Shown one piece after another: positions 19,819-30,144 of a stretch of DNA of 64,000 nt. The notes under the pieces were generated by a model. The model was given only the letters and a program-made list of their open reading frames with translations. It was not told the DNA's origin and ran no database searches. The stretch's first letter is position 1. Every line of letters starts with the position of its first letter. The position numbers and the translations under genes were made by a program. The stretch is taken from NCBI GenBank assembly GCA_027924585.1, contig BSBM01000606.1, forward strand, positions 10,793,501 to 10,857,500. The letters are read 5' to 3'. This DNA is from Larix kaempferi (Eukaryota; Streptophyta; Pinopsida; Pinales; Pinaceae).

Positions 19819-22575
19819 TTATTCATAGTCAATTCCCTCTTTCTGAGAGAATCCTCTGGCTACAAATCTTGCCTTGTATTTTTCAATGCTTCCATCCGTA
19901 GCATGTTTTATTTTGAAGATCCATTTGGAAGAAAGCACACTTTTATCTTTTGGTTTGGGAACTATATCCCAAACATCATTTTTCATTATAGACTGATATT
20001 CTTCTGTCGTTGCTTCTACCCATTCTTTCTTCTGGGTTGCTTCTTCATAGCTAGTAGGTAGTTGATCCACAAGATCAAACATCAAGGCCATATAGTTGGA
20101 CACTAGTTTTGGTTTCTTTCTTTCTCTAGTGGAGCCTTCAAGAGCTCCATATCTCTCAGCCCCTTGAATAATATCTCTAGCCCGTGCTGGCCTTCTTTTC
20201 TTAGATAAGTCTGAAATAGGAGGCTCTTGTGGTTCCAACATGTCATGATCCTCTCGAGAATCATCTTCAGGAATGGGCACAACCTCTGTGATTTTGGGAG
20301 AATTATCTTCTTCATAGAATTCTTCAAGCTGGCACTTTCTGGATTTGCTGAGTGCTGCTTCTTCATCAAATGTTACATCTCTACTTATTTCTATGTGATG
20401 AAAACCTGGAATGTAAATTTTGAAGGCTTTGGATGATTCACAATAACCAACAAGTATCCCCTTCTTACCAAAAGAGTCCAACTTGGTTCTCTTTTCTTTT
20501 GGAATATGGATGTACACAGGACACCCAAATATTTTAAGATGACTTACCTCAGGCTTCTTTCCTGTAAACATTTCCTCTGGAGTTTTGAAATCAAGAGCAC
20601 TATGGGATAATATGTTTTGCACATATACTGCTGTCTTGGATACTTCAGCCCATAGATACATGGGGAGATATTGGTCATGTATCATAGTCTTTACAACTTC
20701 CATGATTGTTCTATTTTTCCTTTCATCCACCCCGTTTTGTTGGGGATTATAGGGAGTAGTTAGTTCCCTTCTAATTCGAGCTTCTTTACAGAAGTCCTCA
20801 AATTCCTTTGAGGTAAATTCTCCTCCATTATCTGTTTTGAGAATTTTGATTCTCTTTTCTGATAGATTTTCTATTAGAGCCTTGAACTCTTTGAATTTTC
20901 CAAAAACTTCATTCTTACCTTTCAGGAAGTATATCCAAGTTTTCCTTGAGTGGTCATCAATGAATGAAAGATAGTATTCAAATCCACTTAGAGAAGTGGT
21001 GGGCATTGGTCCACATACATCTGAGTGTATTAGCTCCAAAATGTTCTTAGTCTTTGTTTCACTCTTTGGAAAGGGGTTCTTGATATTTTTTCCTTTCTTA
21101 CATCCTTTACATGATCCATCATGATCAGCTTTCAAATCTGGTAGTCCTATGACTACCTTGCTTACATAGGGTAAGGATTTATAGTTGATATGAGCTAATC
21201 TTCTATGCCATAGCTCACTGGGGCTAGAGATCTCATGAGCAAGGGCAGCTTCTGGATGACCCTTGAGCTTATAGAGACCTCCTTCTTCTTCACCAATGAC
21301 AACTGCATCTTTAATTGTCTTTCCTTTGGACCACATGAGTACTTGTCCATCTATGAAAGCCACTCTAAAACCTTTCTTATCTAGTGCTAAGATAGAGAGA
21401 AGGTTCTTCTTTAAACCTGGTACATATAAGATGTCTTTCATCTTCAAAGGTGTTCCAGAATCTAGCTTGTAGCTAGCTTCACCAATTCCTTTGATGGGGT
21501 ACTGGTAGTCATCTCCTAGAGATAACTTTTGTGAGGAAGACTTTTCTTCAAGATTTGAGAAAGTATTTCTTTGACCTGTCATGTGCTTAGAAGCACCATT
21601 GTCAATGAGCCATGTATCTTCTCCAGGAGATACGGATCCAGAGAGTGCAGAGAATAGAACATATTCTTCTGGATATTCTTTCTTCACTTTAGATCTTTTC
21701 TTTCTAGGTCTCACCTCTACCTCTTCTTCTTCTTCTTCTTCACTATCATTTTCCGCCATATGTGCATGATGTCTTTTGTGGAAAAACTTCTTCTTTTGAG
21801 AAGGACAAAATCTGGAGATGTGTCCTAATTTATGATAATTGTAGCATTTGATTGTGGAGAGATCTCTTGTTGGATTGGGTCCTTTTCTCTTGTTAGATCT
21901 AGAGAAGTGTTGAGATCCTTTGTGGTCAACTTTCTTGAAATGACTCATTCTTTTTCTTTTGGTATGGGTGGCCAAAGCTTGGTCATCTTCTTTGAGAAGA
22001 GCTTCTCTATTGTCTACCCTAGCTTCTTCTTGAACACAATCCTCCCATACTATATCAAACTTCGTACTCTCTTTCCTGGCACACATGGTTTGTATGAATG
22101 ATTCCCAAGGTCTAGTGAGACCATTGAGGGAATTCATTACAAGTTCATCCTCATCAAGAGTATCACCAATTGCATCTAGTTGTTCCTTGATTTGTGAAAC
22201 CCTTGAGAAGTAGTCTTGAATGGATTCTCCTTTGTGCATCTTGGTACTCTTCAATTGAGTCCTTAGGTTCATCTTCCTATTGATGTTCTTTCCTTCATAC
22301 ATTCTTCCTAAGGCATCATACATTTCCTTTGGAGTCTTCTTGGAGGCCACTTGGGGAATCAAGTGGTCTTTAATAGAATTAGCTATGATTCTCTTTTCCC
22401 TAATCAAATCCTTTCTATGTTTTTCTTTGGCTTCATCTCCTTCTGGTTCTGCAACTTCTTCTTTGATATAATGAGCAAGATCATTCTCTTCAAGAATGAG
22501 ACCAATTCTGTATTTCCATGCCCGAAAATTCTCTATACCTTCTAGCCTATCTTCAAGCTTAGTGTTTGGAGCCAT
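19819..22575 (-). pseudogene. Family B Gag-protease-integrase-RT fingers, ended by one stop
   Basis: The 918-codon frame begins at ATG 22575 (MAPNTKLEDRLEGIENFRAW). Gag covers about residues 1-230. The knuckle (about 243-256) reads CYNYHKLGHISRFC: the second zinc Cys of CX2CX4HX4C is Tyr. The protease active site is WLIDNGASKHM (about 322), with Asn where DSG or DTG is usual. Integrase has HRRLAH and CKGC (about 455-490), then Asp in HSDVCG (about 515), Asp in KTDNGGEF (about 580) and Glu in GVDERKN (about 615). RT lead-in starts near 850. The frame ends at TAA 19819 where GAA (Glu of YEETFAP) is expected: one G-to-T change in sense. Confidence 0.95.
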
Positions 22576-23026
22576 CTTCTCTTGGGGGAGTCCAAGAGAC
22601 AGAGTAGTACTTACCTGAAAAGTTACCTTTTACTTTTCCGGAACCTGAGACAAAAATTTATCGCACTTTTGGTAGAATTAGGGTTTGACTTTCCCGGAGT
22701 TCTACCCAACCAAAAAGTTCAATCTAGGGATCAAAAGAATGGTCTTAAGAAGGGCTATCCAGCCATGTAATCAGATTTTAACAATACCAAATTTCTGCTG
22801 AAACGAATTTCTCACTTATCGCACTTTTGGTAGAATTAGGGTTTGACTTTCCCGGAGTTCTACCCAACCAAAAAGTTCGATATAGGGTTCAAAAGAAAGG
22901 TCTTGAGAAGGGCTATCCAGACATGCAATCAGATTTCAATAATATCAACGTTTTGCTGAAACCCTAATCTTCACCGGAAAGAGAGAGAGAGATTCTTACC
23001 TTGTGAAAGATGTCCTATTCAGTCTA
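22576..23026 (-). other. 5' leader of family B
   Basis: The leader lies between primer site and gag ATG. A segment of about 140 bp containing TCGCACTTTTGGTAGAATTA and CCAACCAAAAAGTTC occurs twice (about 22658-22790 and 22816-22960) as a diverged tandem duplication. No protein is likely here. Confidence 0.75.
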
Positions 23027-23038
23027 GCTCTAATACCA
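23027..23038 (-). promoter_or_regulatory. Primer binding site of family B
   Basis: In element sense TGGTATTAGAGC abuts the 5' LTR. It differs from the usual TGGTATCAGAGC by one C-to-T, which still allows a G-T pair with the tRNA. Confidence 0.88.
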
Positions 23039-23531
23039 TGATAAGTTTAAACCAAATAGACTAGCAAGATCACTGAAAGAAGCATAATCACAAGATAGAC
23101 ACAGTATTTATCCTTGGAAACCCTCATGGGGTAGAAAACCCAACAAAGCTTTCCTCAATAAGATGATAAACCAAAATACAAGATGTGCTCCCTCCTTCTA
23201 ATCCTCCTTAGCAAATCTCTCAGACAAGTGCGCCTCTTTTCATAAGTGAGTGAGTGTATCAAATGAGGAACACACCTCCTCTATTTATACACTACTCTAA
23301 CATATATTTTACACAAGTACATGTAGGTTCGTATTTAACCATTAGGTTAAATACCCTATTATAACTGATTGGGCCAACCCCCACATGGTGGGTCTAATAA
23401 CCCTAGTTACCACAACTTCTCGGAGGAATAAACATTTCCGGATACATAATAAAATGACCTCAGAGGGATGGAACATCTCCGGAATAAATAATGTATGAAT
23501 ATAATATTCTTAGAAGTTACAATATTCAACA
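23039..23531 (-). repeat. 5' LTR of family B (493 bp)
   Basis: It has the same length and ends as 16244-16736, with about 16 substitutions, most of them transitions. Confidence 0.95.
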
Positions 23532-23536
23532 AAGGG
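23532..23536. repeat. Target-site duplication AAGGG, right
   Basis: This matches 16239-16243. Copy 2 pol resumes immediately after it. Confidence 0.95.
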
Positions 23537-24070
23537 TACAGTGGTTATGGAATCAAGTATGAAGCAAATCAAAATTTTAACCTGCAGGGTTATGTTGATT
23601 CAGATTGGGCTGGCAGTGTTGCAGATAGGAAAAGCACATCTGGGTACTGCTTCAGTATGGGATGAGATGTGATCTCTTGGTTTAGCAGGAAGCAGTCTTG
23701 CGTAGCACTAAGTACAGTTGAGGCAGAGTATGTTGCAGCCTGTTCAGCTAGTTGTGAGGCAGTATGGCTACAGAAGCTATTGTCTAAGTTATTCGATCTC
23801 TGGTTGGATGCTATTGGTATCTTCTGTGATAACCAGAGTTGTGTGAAGCTGTCTGAGAACCCAGTGTTTCATGACAGGTCGAAACACATAGAGATCAAAT
23901 ATCACTATATCAGGGATATGGTGCAGAGAGGAGCTGTGAAGCTCCTGTATGTTGCGACGGATGAGCAGATTGCAGATGAGTTGACGGAGCCATTATCCAG
24001 GATGAAGTTCGAGTACTTCAGAGAGAGGCTTGGTGTTCTTCGGATTGATGACACTTTGAGGAAGAAGTGA
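23537..24070 (+). pseudogene. RNase H and pol C-terminus of copy 2, after the nested element
   Basis: The frame resumes inside RNase H. A one-base deletion near 23543 (ACAGTGGTTATGG against ACAGTTGATTATGG in copy 1) shifts it, and a TGA lies in SMG*DVISWF near 23662. From 23669 a clean stretch reads ISWFSRKQSCVALSTVEAEY, FCDNQSC and ADELTEPLSRMKFEYFRERL to the natural C-terminus at 24070. Copy 4 at 43780-44196 matches closely. Confidence 0.9.
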
Positions 24071-25505
24071 TGGAAACATTTGCTAAAGCCATTCCAAGCA
24101 TATTGGAAGGAGGATCCTTCACATGGCTGTGGATGTAAGCGTTGGATGATGAGCATCAGGATGATGTTATGGTTTTTGCTTGGTATGATCACTTGGATCA
24201 TTTTTATATGTATGTATGCATCATGTTGGATGCTGGATATGATCAGTTGGATCATTTATATGTATATGTATGTACGCATCATGTTGGATGCTGGATATGA
24301 TCAGTTGGATCATTTATATCTATGTACGCATCATGTTGGATGCTGGATATGATTAGTAGGATCATTTGTATGTATTTTGTATATGCATCATGTTGGATGC
24401 TTGGACCATGTATCTGTATATGTATCAGGTGGATACATTGTATGATCAGGTGGATCATGTATGGTGACATGTATCATGTATTTGTATTTGTATCAGGTAG
24501 ATACTTGGTATGCATCAGGTAGATGCATTGTATGATCAGGATGATCATGGATGATGAGCTTCAGGATGTTGCTCCAGATGACATGCAGCAGGATGTTGCA
24601 GTGATGATGATCAGGATGATCATGTGTACGTCAGGATGATGTATGGTGAGTATCAGGTTGATACTCTATGGAAATGGATCGGGTTGTGCAGATGAGCATA
24701 TAATTTGGATATGGGAAATTTGCAGATAGTCTTTCAAGGTTTTTCCTATGGCATATAATTTGGCCCTGGGATATCTGGAAAATGCTCTTTCGAGGTTTTT
24801 CTCTGGGAGGACATATAATTTGGCCCTGGGAGATCTGCAGATAGTCTTTCGAGGTTTTTCCTATGGCATATAATCTGGAGCTGGGATATCTGGCAGATGC
24901 TCTTTCGAGGTTTTGTCTTATGGCATATAATCTGTCCCTGGGAGATACAATAGGTTGAGCTGTGTGATCGTAATAAGTCCTGGGATGCTCTTGCGAGGTT
25001 TTTCCATGACCACATGTAATCTGTCCCTGGGAGATCCTATAGGTAGAGTTGTGTGCTCGTAACAGCCTGGGATGCTCTTGCGAGGTTTTGTGGTGACCAC
25101 ATATAATTTGTCCATGGGAGATCCTATAGGTAGAGTTGTGTACTTGTAACAGCCTGGGATGCTCTTGCGAGGTTTTATGGTGAGGTCACATATAATATAG
25201 CCCTCAGAGATCCTATAGGTAGAGCCATGTGCTTGTAACAGCCTAGGATGCTCTTTCGAGGTTTTGTGATGCATGTAATAAGTCCTGAGGATTCCAAAGT
25301 ATGTCCAGTGATGATGAAGACCTTTAGGTGGTGGGCCTACATCCAGTATGAAAAAGGACTAGCTCTGTAGAACTTCTTATGATGAGTAGAGTCAAATATT
25401 GGTTGAGAAAGCAGCACCAGTGACGACGATGATGATGATGCATCGATGATGATGATCCAGAGAAGAAGACTTGTCTAGTAGATCTGTGTCTAGAAATACC
25501 TTCCT
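24071..25505 (+). repeat. Hairpin-rich 3' region of copy 2
   Basis: It has the same three-zone arrangement as 4487-6229. Clear inverted repeats include TGTATC-AGGTG-GATACA (24421-24437), TGCAGC-AGGAT-GTTGCA with one G-T pair (24584-24600) and GAGTATC-AGGTT-GATACTC (24648-24666). From about 24700 to 25290 units carry TTCGAGGTTTTTCCTATGG, GGCATATAATCTG and CCTGGGATGCTCTTGCGAGG. Frames on the minus strand here (SKEHPR.. repeats) are artefacts of the tandem array. Confidence 0.87.
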
Positions 25506-25518
25506 AGTTAACAGGGAG
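25506..25518 (+). promoter_or_regulatory. Polypurine tract of copy 2
   Basis: AACAGGGAG precedes the 3' LTR; the C interrupts the AAGAGGGAG seen in the other family A copies. Confidence 0.8.
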
Positions 25519-26125
25519 TGTTGATGTATATGTAACTTCGGAATGTATTTCATCTATGTATTTCATATATATTTATTGTACCCTTATTAGATATGTGTTA
25601 TTCCTCTATAACGAAGTGTCGTCATGTGGATTGACAAGTGTCGCAAGTGTGTGTACTAGCCGATGGGTTATTAGACCACCATGTGTGGGGTCGGTGCTAA
25701 AATATATATATTATAATGTGGATGTACCTAGCTAGACAAGTCGGCCCCATAAGGTCACTGGGCAAACAGGTTAGTATAAATAGAGATCAGGTGATCTCTA
25801 TTTAGATCATTCAGAAAATCATATCTCTCTCACTCAGAAAGTGGTGCACTAGTGAGGAGGAGGATCATATGCTACTAGGAGACTATCTCAGTGTGTTTTG
25901 GTTGTACTTTGGTTGAGCCATTGCTCTCTCTATCTCTGAGGAAGTTGTGGGGTTTTTTCACCTTAGGGTTTTCCCCACGGAAACTCTGTGTCTCTTATCT
26001 CTCGTGCTTTTGATTCTTGTGATGCTTGTGATGCTTATTGTGATTCTCATGCATTGATATACTGTATATGTTATTCTCTCAGTGAATATCCTAGAGTATT
26101 GTGAATTAATGCTCAAAATTTAACA
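25519..26125 (+). repeat. 3' LTR of copy 2 (607 bp)
   Basis: It pairs with 11564-12170. The TATA box and hairpin (25775-25803) are identical to the 5' LTR. It is followed by target duplication ATGAT at 26126-26130. Confidence 0.95.
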
Positions 26126-26708
26126 ATGATCTGTGTATCCTTAACGTTTTAAAAGAATTTATTCAATTAAAACATTTTTCTATTTCCGCAAATGGTTTTT
26201 ACAGAAAATTATAATTGATGCTAATTTTTCAATTGACACATATCAGTTACAGGTTAGTCTTGAATGCACTTGCACCCTTAAATTTCCTTCAGTTAATTTT
26301 AATTGGTTGATAGTAATTTGAGTAGATAAGTAATTAATCTTCTTTACAGTGTTCATGAATGTTGATTTTCACTTCAGATTATTTATGAACATTGTTTAAT
26401 TTTTGCAATCAATAATCCATACATTGATCTGTAACTGTTTGGATTTGTCTTTACTAATAAATTAACATAAATTCATGTTAATTTTTCAATTAGCATTTCC
26501 AACTACAGGGTAATCTTGCATGTGCCTAATCCTTAAAACTACTATCAATGAATTTTCATTTCCTGATTGTTTTGTGGTTAAACCACCACTAGTGACCTCG
26601 CTATAATCAATGTGCCAAATCAAAGAAAGAATAGTAACCTCGCTACACTCAGTGTGCCAAATCAAATATGACATGTGTCACAATATGATCGTTCCACGTG
26701 TCACCCTA
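26126..26708. other. Spacer with a dispersed repeat
   Basis: After the target duplication the AT-rich flank continues. 26351-26460 is the second copy of the dispersed repeat seen at 11231 (TGAATGTTGATTTTCACTTC to GATTTGTCTTTACTAA). No coding sequence is recognised; the frame at 26486-26674 has no support. Confidence 0.6.
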
Positions 26709-27750
26709 GAGAAAGAGCGGTCGCTCTTTCTCCAAGGTTTTCTATGGTTACAATTCCGTCCTAAACGAAGGGTCGGCCGACCATTCTTACTCGCAATATT
26801 CATTTCATAATAGTTTGAAACTACAAGAAGGGTCGGTCGATCCTTCTTATATTCTCCATTTTGGTGATAACTTAATTGTTGGATAAAGGTTTTCACAATT
26901 AATTACGAAAAGAAGGGGTGGTTGATCCTTCTTGTCGTATAACGGAAGTCGAGACAAACCAATTTTATATGATATAACTTCCAAGGTGTTCTATTTTTAC
27001 AATTACCTCGTAATTGAAGGGTCGGCCCACCCTTCTTATTCCCAATATGATTTCCATAATAGTCCGACACTGCAAGAAGGGTTAGCCGACCCTGCTTATT
27101 CCCAATATTATTTTCATAATAATACGACACTGCAAGAAGGGTCGATCGAACCTTCTTATTACCAATATTATTTTCATAATATTTCGACACTGCTGGCAAG
27201 TAGAAATATTCTCAGAGAAAGAACGAACACTCTTTCTCCAAGGTGTGCTATTGTTACAATCCCCTACTAAAAGAAGGGTCAACCGACCCTTCTTATTCAT
27301 AATATTCGTTTTATAATAGTTCGACACTGCAGGAAGTGTCGGTCAATCCTTCTTGTACTATCCATTATGGTTATAGCTAAATTGATGGATAAAGGTTTTG
27401 ACAATTAACTACGAAAAGAAGGGGCGGTCGATCCTTCTTGTCGTAAAATGGATGTCTGGATAAACCATTTTAATATGATATAACTTCCAAGGTGTTCTAT
27501 TTTTACAATTCCCTTGTAATTGAAGGGTCAGTTGACCCTTCTTATCCCTCATAATATTTTCAGAATAGTGCAACACTGCAAGAAGGGTAAGTTGACCCTT
27601 CTTACTACCAATATTTCTTTCATAATATTTTGACACTACAAGAAGGGTCGGTCGATCCTTCTTGTGTTCTCCATTATGGATATAGCTGATTTGGTGGATA
27701 AATGTTTTCACAATTAACTATAAAAAGAAGGGGCAGAGGATCCTTCTTGT
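26709..27750. repeat. Palindromic-motif block 2
   Basis: Fifteen 22-24 bp inverted repeats are visible, many 57-60 bp apart, at about 26709, 26767, 26825, 26910, 27016, 27074, 27134, 27215, 27271, 27331, 27415, 27520, 27580, 27640 and 27725. Typical units are AAGAAGGGTC-AACC-GACCCTTCTT (27271-27294, perfect) and GAAGGGTCA-GT-TGACCCTTC (27520). Two use another stem, GAGAAAGAGC-GGTC-GCTCTTTCTC (26709-26732, perfect) and a relative at 27215. Between them CCAATATTATTTTCATAATA and TTCGACACTGC recur. A larger repeat of about 505 bp is also visible (TTCCAAGGTGTTCTATTTTTAC near 26980 and 27485). Confidence 0.85.
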
Positions 27751-28244
27751 TGGAAAACAAAAGTTGGGGCAAATTCACGCTTTTCAAATCAAAATTTACA
27801 GTTTTTGATTTGAAATTCACACATTTTGAATTGAAATTCATAGTTTTATGACAAAAAACTACAATTTTAAGGTTCATAAGTAGTCAAAAAACACACTATT
27901 CAAATAGAAAAACACACTTTTGAAATCCAATATTGCCACTTTTAGAATCCATTTTTGCACTTTAGAAAGGTTTGTATTGACACTTTCAAAGTCTAAATTC
28001 ACACTTTCTTAGTCCACAACCCAAGATAAGTAAGTAGCAGAGTCAATAAGTCTTCTATTAGTCATACGTTCACTAACTTACGAGACTAACTGAGTCGACA
28101 TGTGCTGATCCACACTACGGTTCAACATGTTCTTTGAATTGGTTGAACGGAGGACCTAGTTGGGCAGTGGACCTAACCTCCTCCAACATCTCCCCCATGA
28201 ACAAAGTCTGTGTTCATCTCGAAGAAATCAGAAAATAACTTGAG
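27751..28244. repeat. Tail repeat after block 2
   Basis: Phrases such as TTGAAATTCACACATTTTG and ATTGCCACTTTTAGAA reappear in the same order at 30380-30600 after block 3, so block plus tail forms one duplicated unit. The unit shows TTTGAAATTC repeats but no regular array here. The last 200 bases are unrelated spacer. Confidence 0.7.
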
Positions 28245-28490
28245 TTGGATGAACAGTTCATTGATGACTATGAGCTGATACACGATACTTCCTTGGCTGG
28301 AAATGGGTCGTCATGTCTGGAAACATCTCCATGCATGAAGAAGAAGCTGACAGCATGGTCTGGTACTAAAAATCCATTCGATGACTGCTGGAAGCCTAAC
28401 ATTGAGGACCACAGCAGTTCATGTTGTCTTAGAGAAGTAATCTTCCAAGACAATGGCTTGCATACCAATCGGTTATTGAAAGAAGAGTGA
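28245..28490 (+). CDS. Short ORF of 81 codons, doubtful
   Basis: ATG 28245 to a stop at 28488. The protein (MDEQFIDDYELIHDTSLAGN...) has normal composition, unlike the repeat-derived frames around it, and lies in the only non-repetitive 0.5 kb of this spacer. I recognise no domain, signal or membrane segment. It may be a captured exon or a pol fragment; a chance frame is also possible. No promoter or splice evidence is seen. Confidence 0.2.
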   Translation: MDEQFIDDYELIHDTSLAGNGSSCLETSPCMKKKLTAWSGTKNPFDDCWKPNIEDHSSSCCLREVIFQDNGLHTNRLLKEE

Positions 28491-29028
28491 CAGAAAGAAG
28501 ATTGACAAAAATGTGATTGGTGCCAAAAAACATAATGACAAATCGATGTATTGGGAATTTGATAGTGCTCGAAATGCCCATATATCATGGTCTAGTGAAG
28601 ATTTTCAAGGGATCCAATTACGAAATGCTCATATATCATGAGGAGAACTGGAGAGAGATCATAAGACTAAATCATTTCTCATAAAAAAAGTTCAAAGAAC
28701 AAAATTTATAGATGTTTAACTTTCATCAGAGATTAAATATTTTATTAATCAAATTCTCCTTAGAATTTACTTAATCAGATTTTATTTTTCACAGGTTGAA
28801 TATTTTTACAATTACCTCTAGAATGTAAGAAGGGTCGGTAGAGACACTCTGATCGATGCAAAGATTGTAATTTTTTGCAACTTTGAAGTAATATAGTTAG
28901 TCATTCTCTTCATTCCTCTTTTGTTAATTGATCAAATTTCTTTGATGAATGTTGATTTTCACTTCTGGTTATTTATGAAGACTGTTTAATTTTTGCAATC
29001 AATAATCCATACATTCATCTATAGTTAT
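28491..29028. other. Spacer ending in the dispersed repeat
   Basis: Nothing coding is seen. 28919-29028 is the third copy of the dispersed repeat (TTGTTAATTGATCAAATTTC to ACATTCATCTATAGTT), leading straight into block 3. Confidence 0.65.
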
Positions 29029-30110
29029 GACCGACCCTTCTTATTCCCAATATTATTTTCATAGTAGTTTAACACTGCAAGAAGGGTCGGTCGATCCTTC
29101 TTGAGTTCTCCATTTTGGATATAACTAAATTGTTGGATAAATGTTTTAACAAGTAACTAGGAAAATAAGGGGCAGCTGATCCTTCATGTTGGGAAACGAA
29201 AATCGGGACAAACCATTTTTTTATTGTATAACTTAGCCGATTGACTTGTTACTCAAACAATGACTAAATATTACCAAACTGCAAGCTATACTTCTCATTT
29301 GGACCCAGCTGATTTTACATCTACGTTGCTAGTTCAGAAAATGCAGGAACTTAAAATAGTCCCCAAACTTTAAATGGTACCATTAATATCCTTAATGTTT
29401 GTTTAAATAATCTTTAAACTAATTTTAAAAATCATATATGCCATGTGTCACAATATAAGCGTTCCACGTGTCACCAAATTTATAGAATTTTTGCTTCAAA
29501 GACTTTGCTGGCAAGTAGAAATATTCTCAAAGAAAGAGCAACCACTCTTTCTCTAAGGTGTTCTATTTTTACAATTCCCTCCTAGATGAAAGGTTGGCCG
29601 ACCCTTCTTATCCCCAATATTCTTTTGATAATAATTCGACACTGCAAGAAGGGTCGGTCAATCCTTCTTTTGTTCTCCATTATGGATATAGCTTAATTTC
29701 TAGATAAAGGTTTTTACAATTAACTATGAAAAGAAGGGTCGGTCGATCTTTTTTGTCGAAAAACAAAGATTGAAGAGAAAAGTCGCCAGAAACCATTTTT
29801 ATATGTTATAACTTACAAGGTGTTCTATTTTTACAATTCCCTCGTAATTGAAGGGTCGGCTGAACCATCTTATTCCCAATAGTATTTTCATAATAGTTCG
29901 ACACTACCAAAAGGGTCGACTGACCCTTCTTATTCCCAATATTATTTTCATAATAGTTCGACACTACAAGAAAGGTCGATCGATCCTTCTTATGTTCTCC
30001 ATTATGGATATAGCTGAATTGTTCGATAAATGTTTTCACAATTAACTACGAAAAGAAGGGGTGGCCGATCCTTCTTGTCGAAAAACAGATGTCGAGACAA
30101 ACCATTTTTA
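29029..30110. repeat. Palindromic-motif block 3
   Basis: The motif family is that of block 2, about a dozen units. Examples are AAGAAGGGTCGGTCGATCCTTCTT-type inverted repeats near 29078, 29647 and 29977, and (AGAAAGAGC..ACTCTTTCT) near 29533. Spacer phrases CCAATATTATTTTCATAATA and GTTCTCCATTATGGATATAG are shared with block 2. A non-palindromic gap (about 29200-29500) contains the phrase CCATGTGTCACAATAT also found at 26672. Confidence 0.83.
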
Positions 30111-30144
30111 TAACTTTTCACCTTAACATTTTGAACATTTACAA

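Larger units (their letters stand above)
16244..23531 (-). mobile_element. Family B Ty1/copia element, nearly complete, nested in copy 2
   Basis: The element is 7288 bp with 493-bp LTRs, both bounded by TG..CA and by AAGGG duplications. On the minus strand the order is LTR, primer site, Gag-Pol (22575 to 18517), a long repeat-rich 3' region, polypurine tract, LTR. I counted about 16 LTR differences (near 3%), the lowest in the window, so it is the youngest datable insertion. The coding frame of about 1350 codons is broken by one stop; otherwise no frameshift is apparent. Proteins and LTR core resemble family A, so the two are related lineages. Confidence 0.96.
11564..26125 (+). mobile_element. 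Family A Ty1/copia element, copy 2, split by a nested element
   Basis: Both LTRs are 607 bp and flanked by ATGAT. Without the family B insertion and one copy of its duplication the element is 7269 bp. Order: LTR, tRNA-Met site, leader, gag, zinc knuckle, protease, integrase, RT, RNase H, hairpin-rich 3' region, polypurine tract, LTR, which is the Ty1/copia order (integrase before RT). About 35 differences between the LTRs (near 6%) were counted by eye. It is the least eroded family A copy here, but gag and pol carry stops and frameshifts, so it is not autonomous. Confidence 0.95.

Noticed and set aside
24746-25274. Minus-strand ORFs with SKEHPR/PRKSIPG repeats
   Set aside because: They are antisense reading of the tandem units in the copy 2 3' region; the repeat period, not a protein, explains the pattern.
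26709-27750. CRISPR-like array (regularly spaced palindromic repeats)
   Set aside because: The spacers between palindromes are themselves repeats of one another, spacing varies from 57 to 107 bp, no cas genes are present and the window is plant nuclear DNA.
28245-28490. Confident gene call for the 81-codon ORF
   Set aside because: It is short, with no motif, no neighbour context and no second copy, so it is listed only at low confidence.
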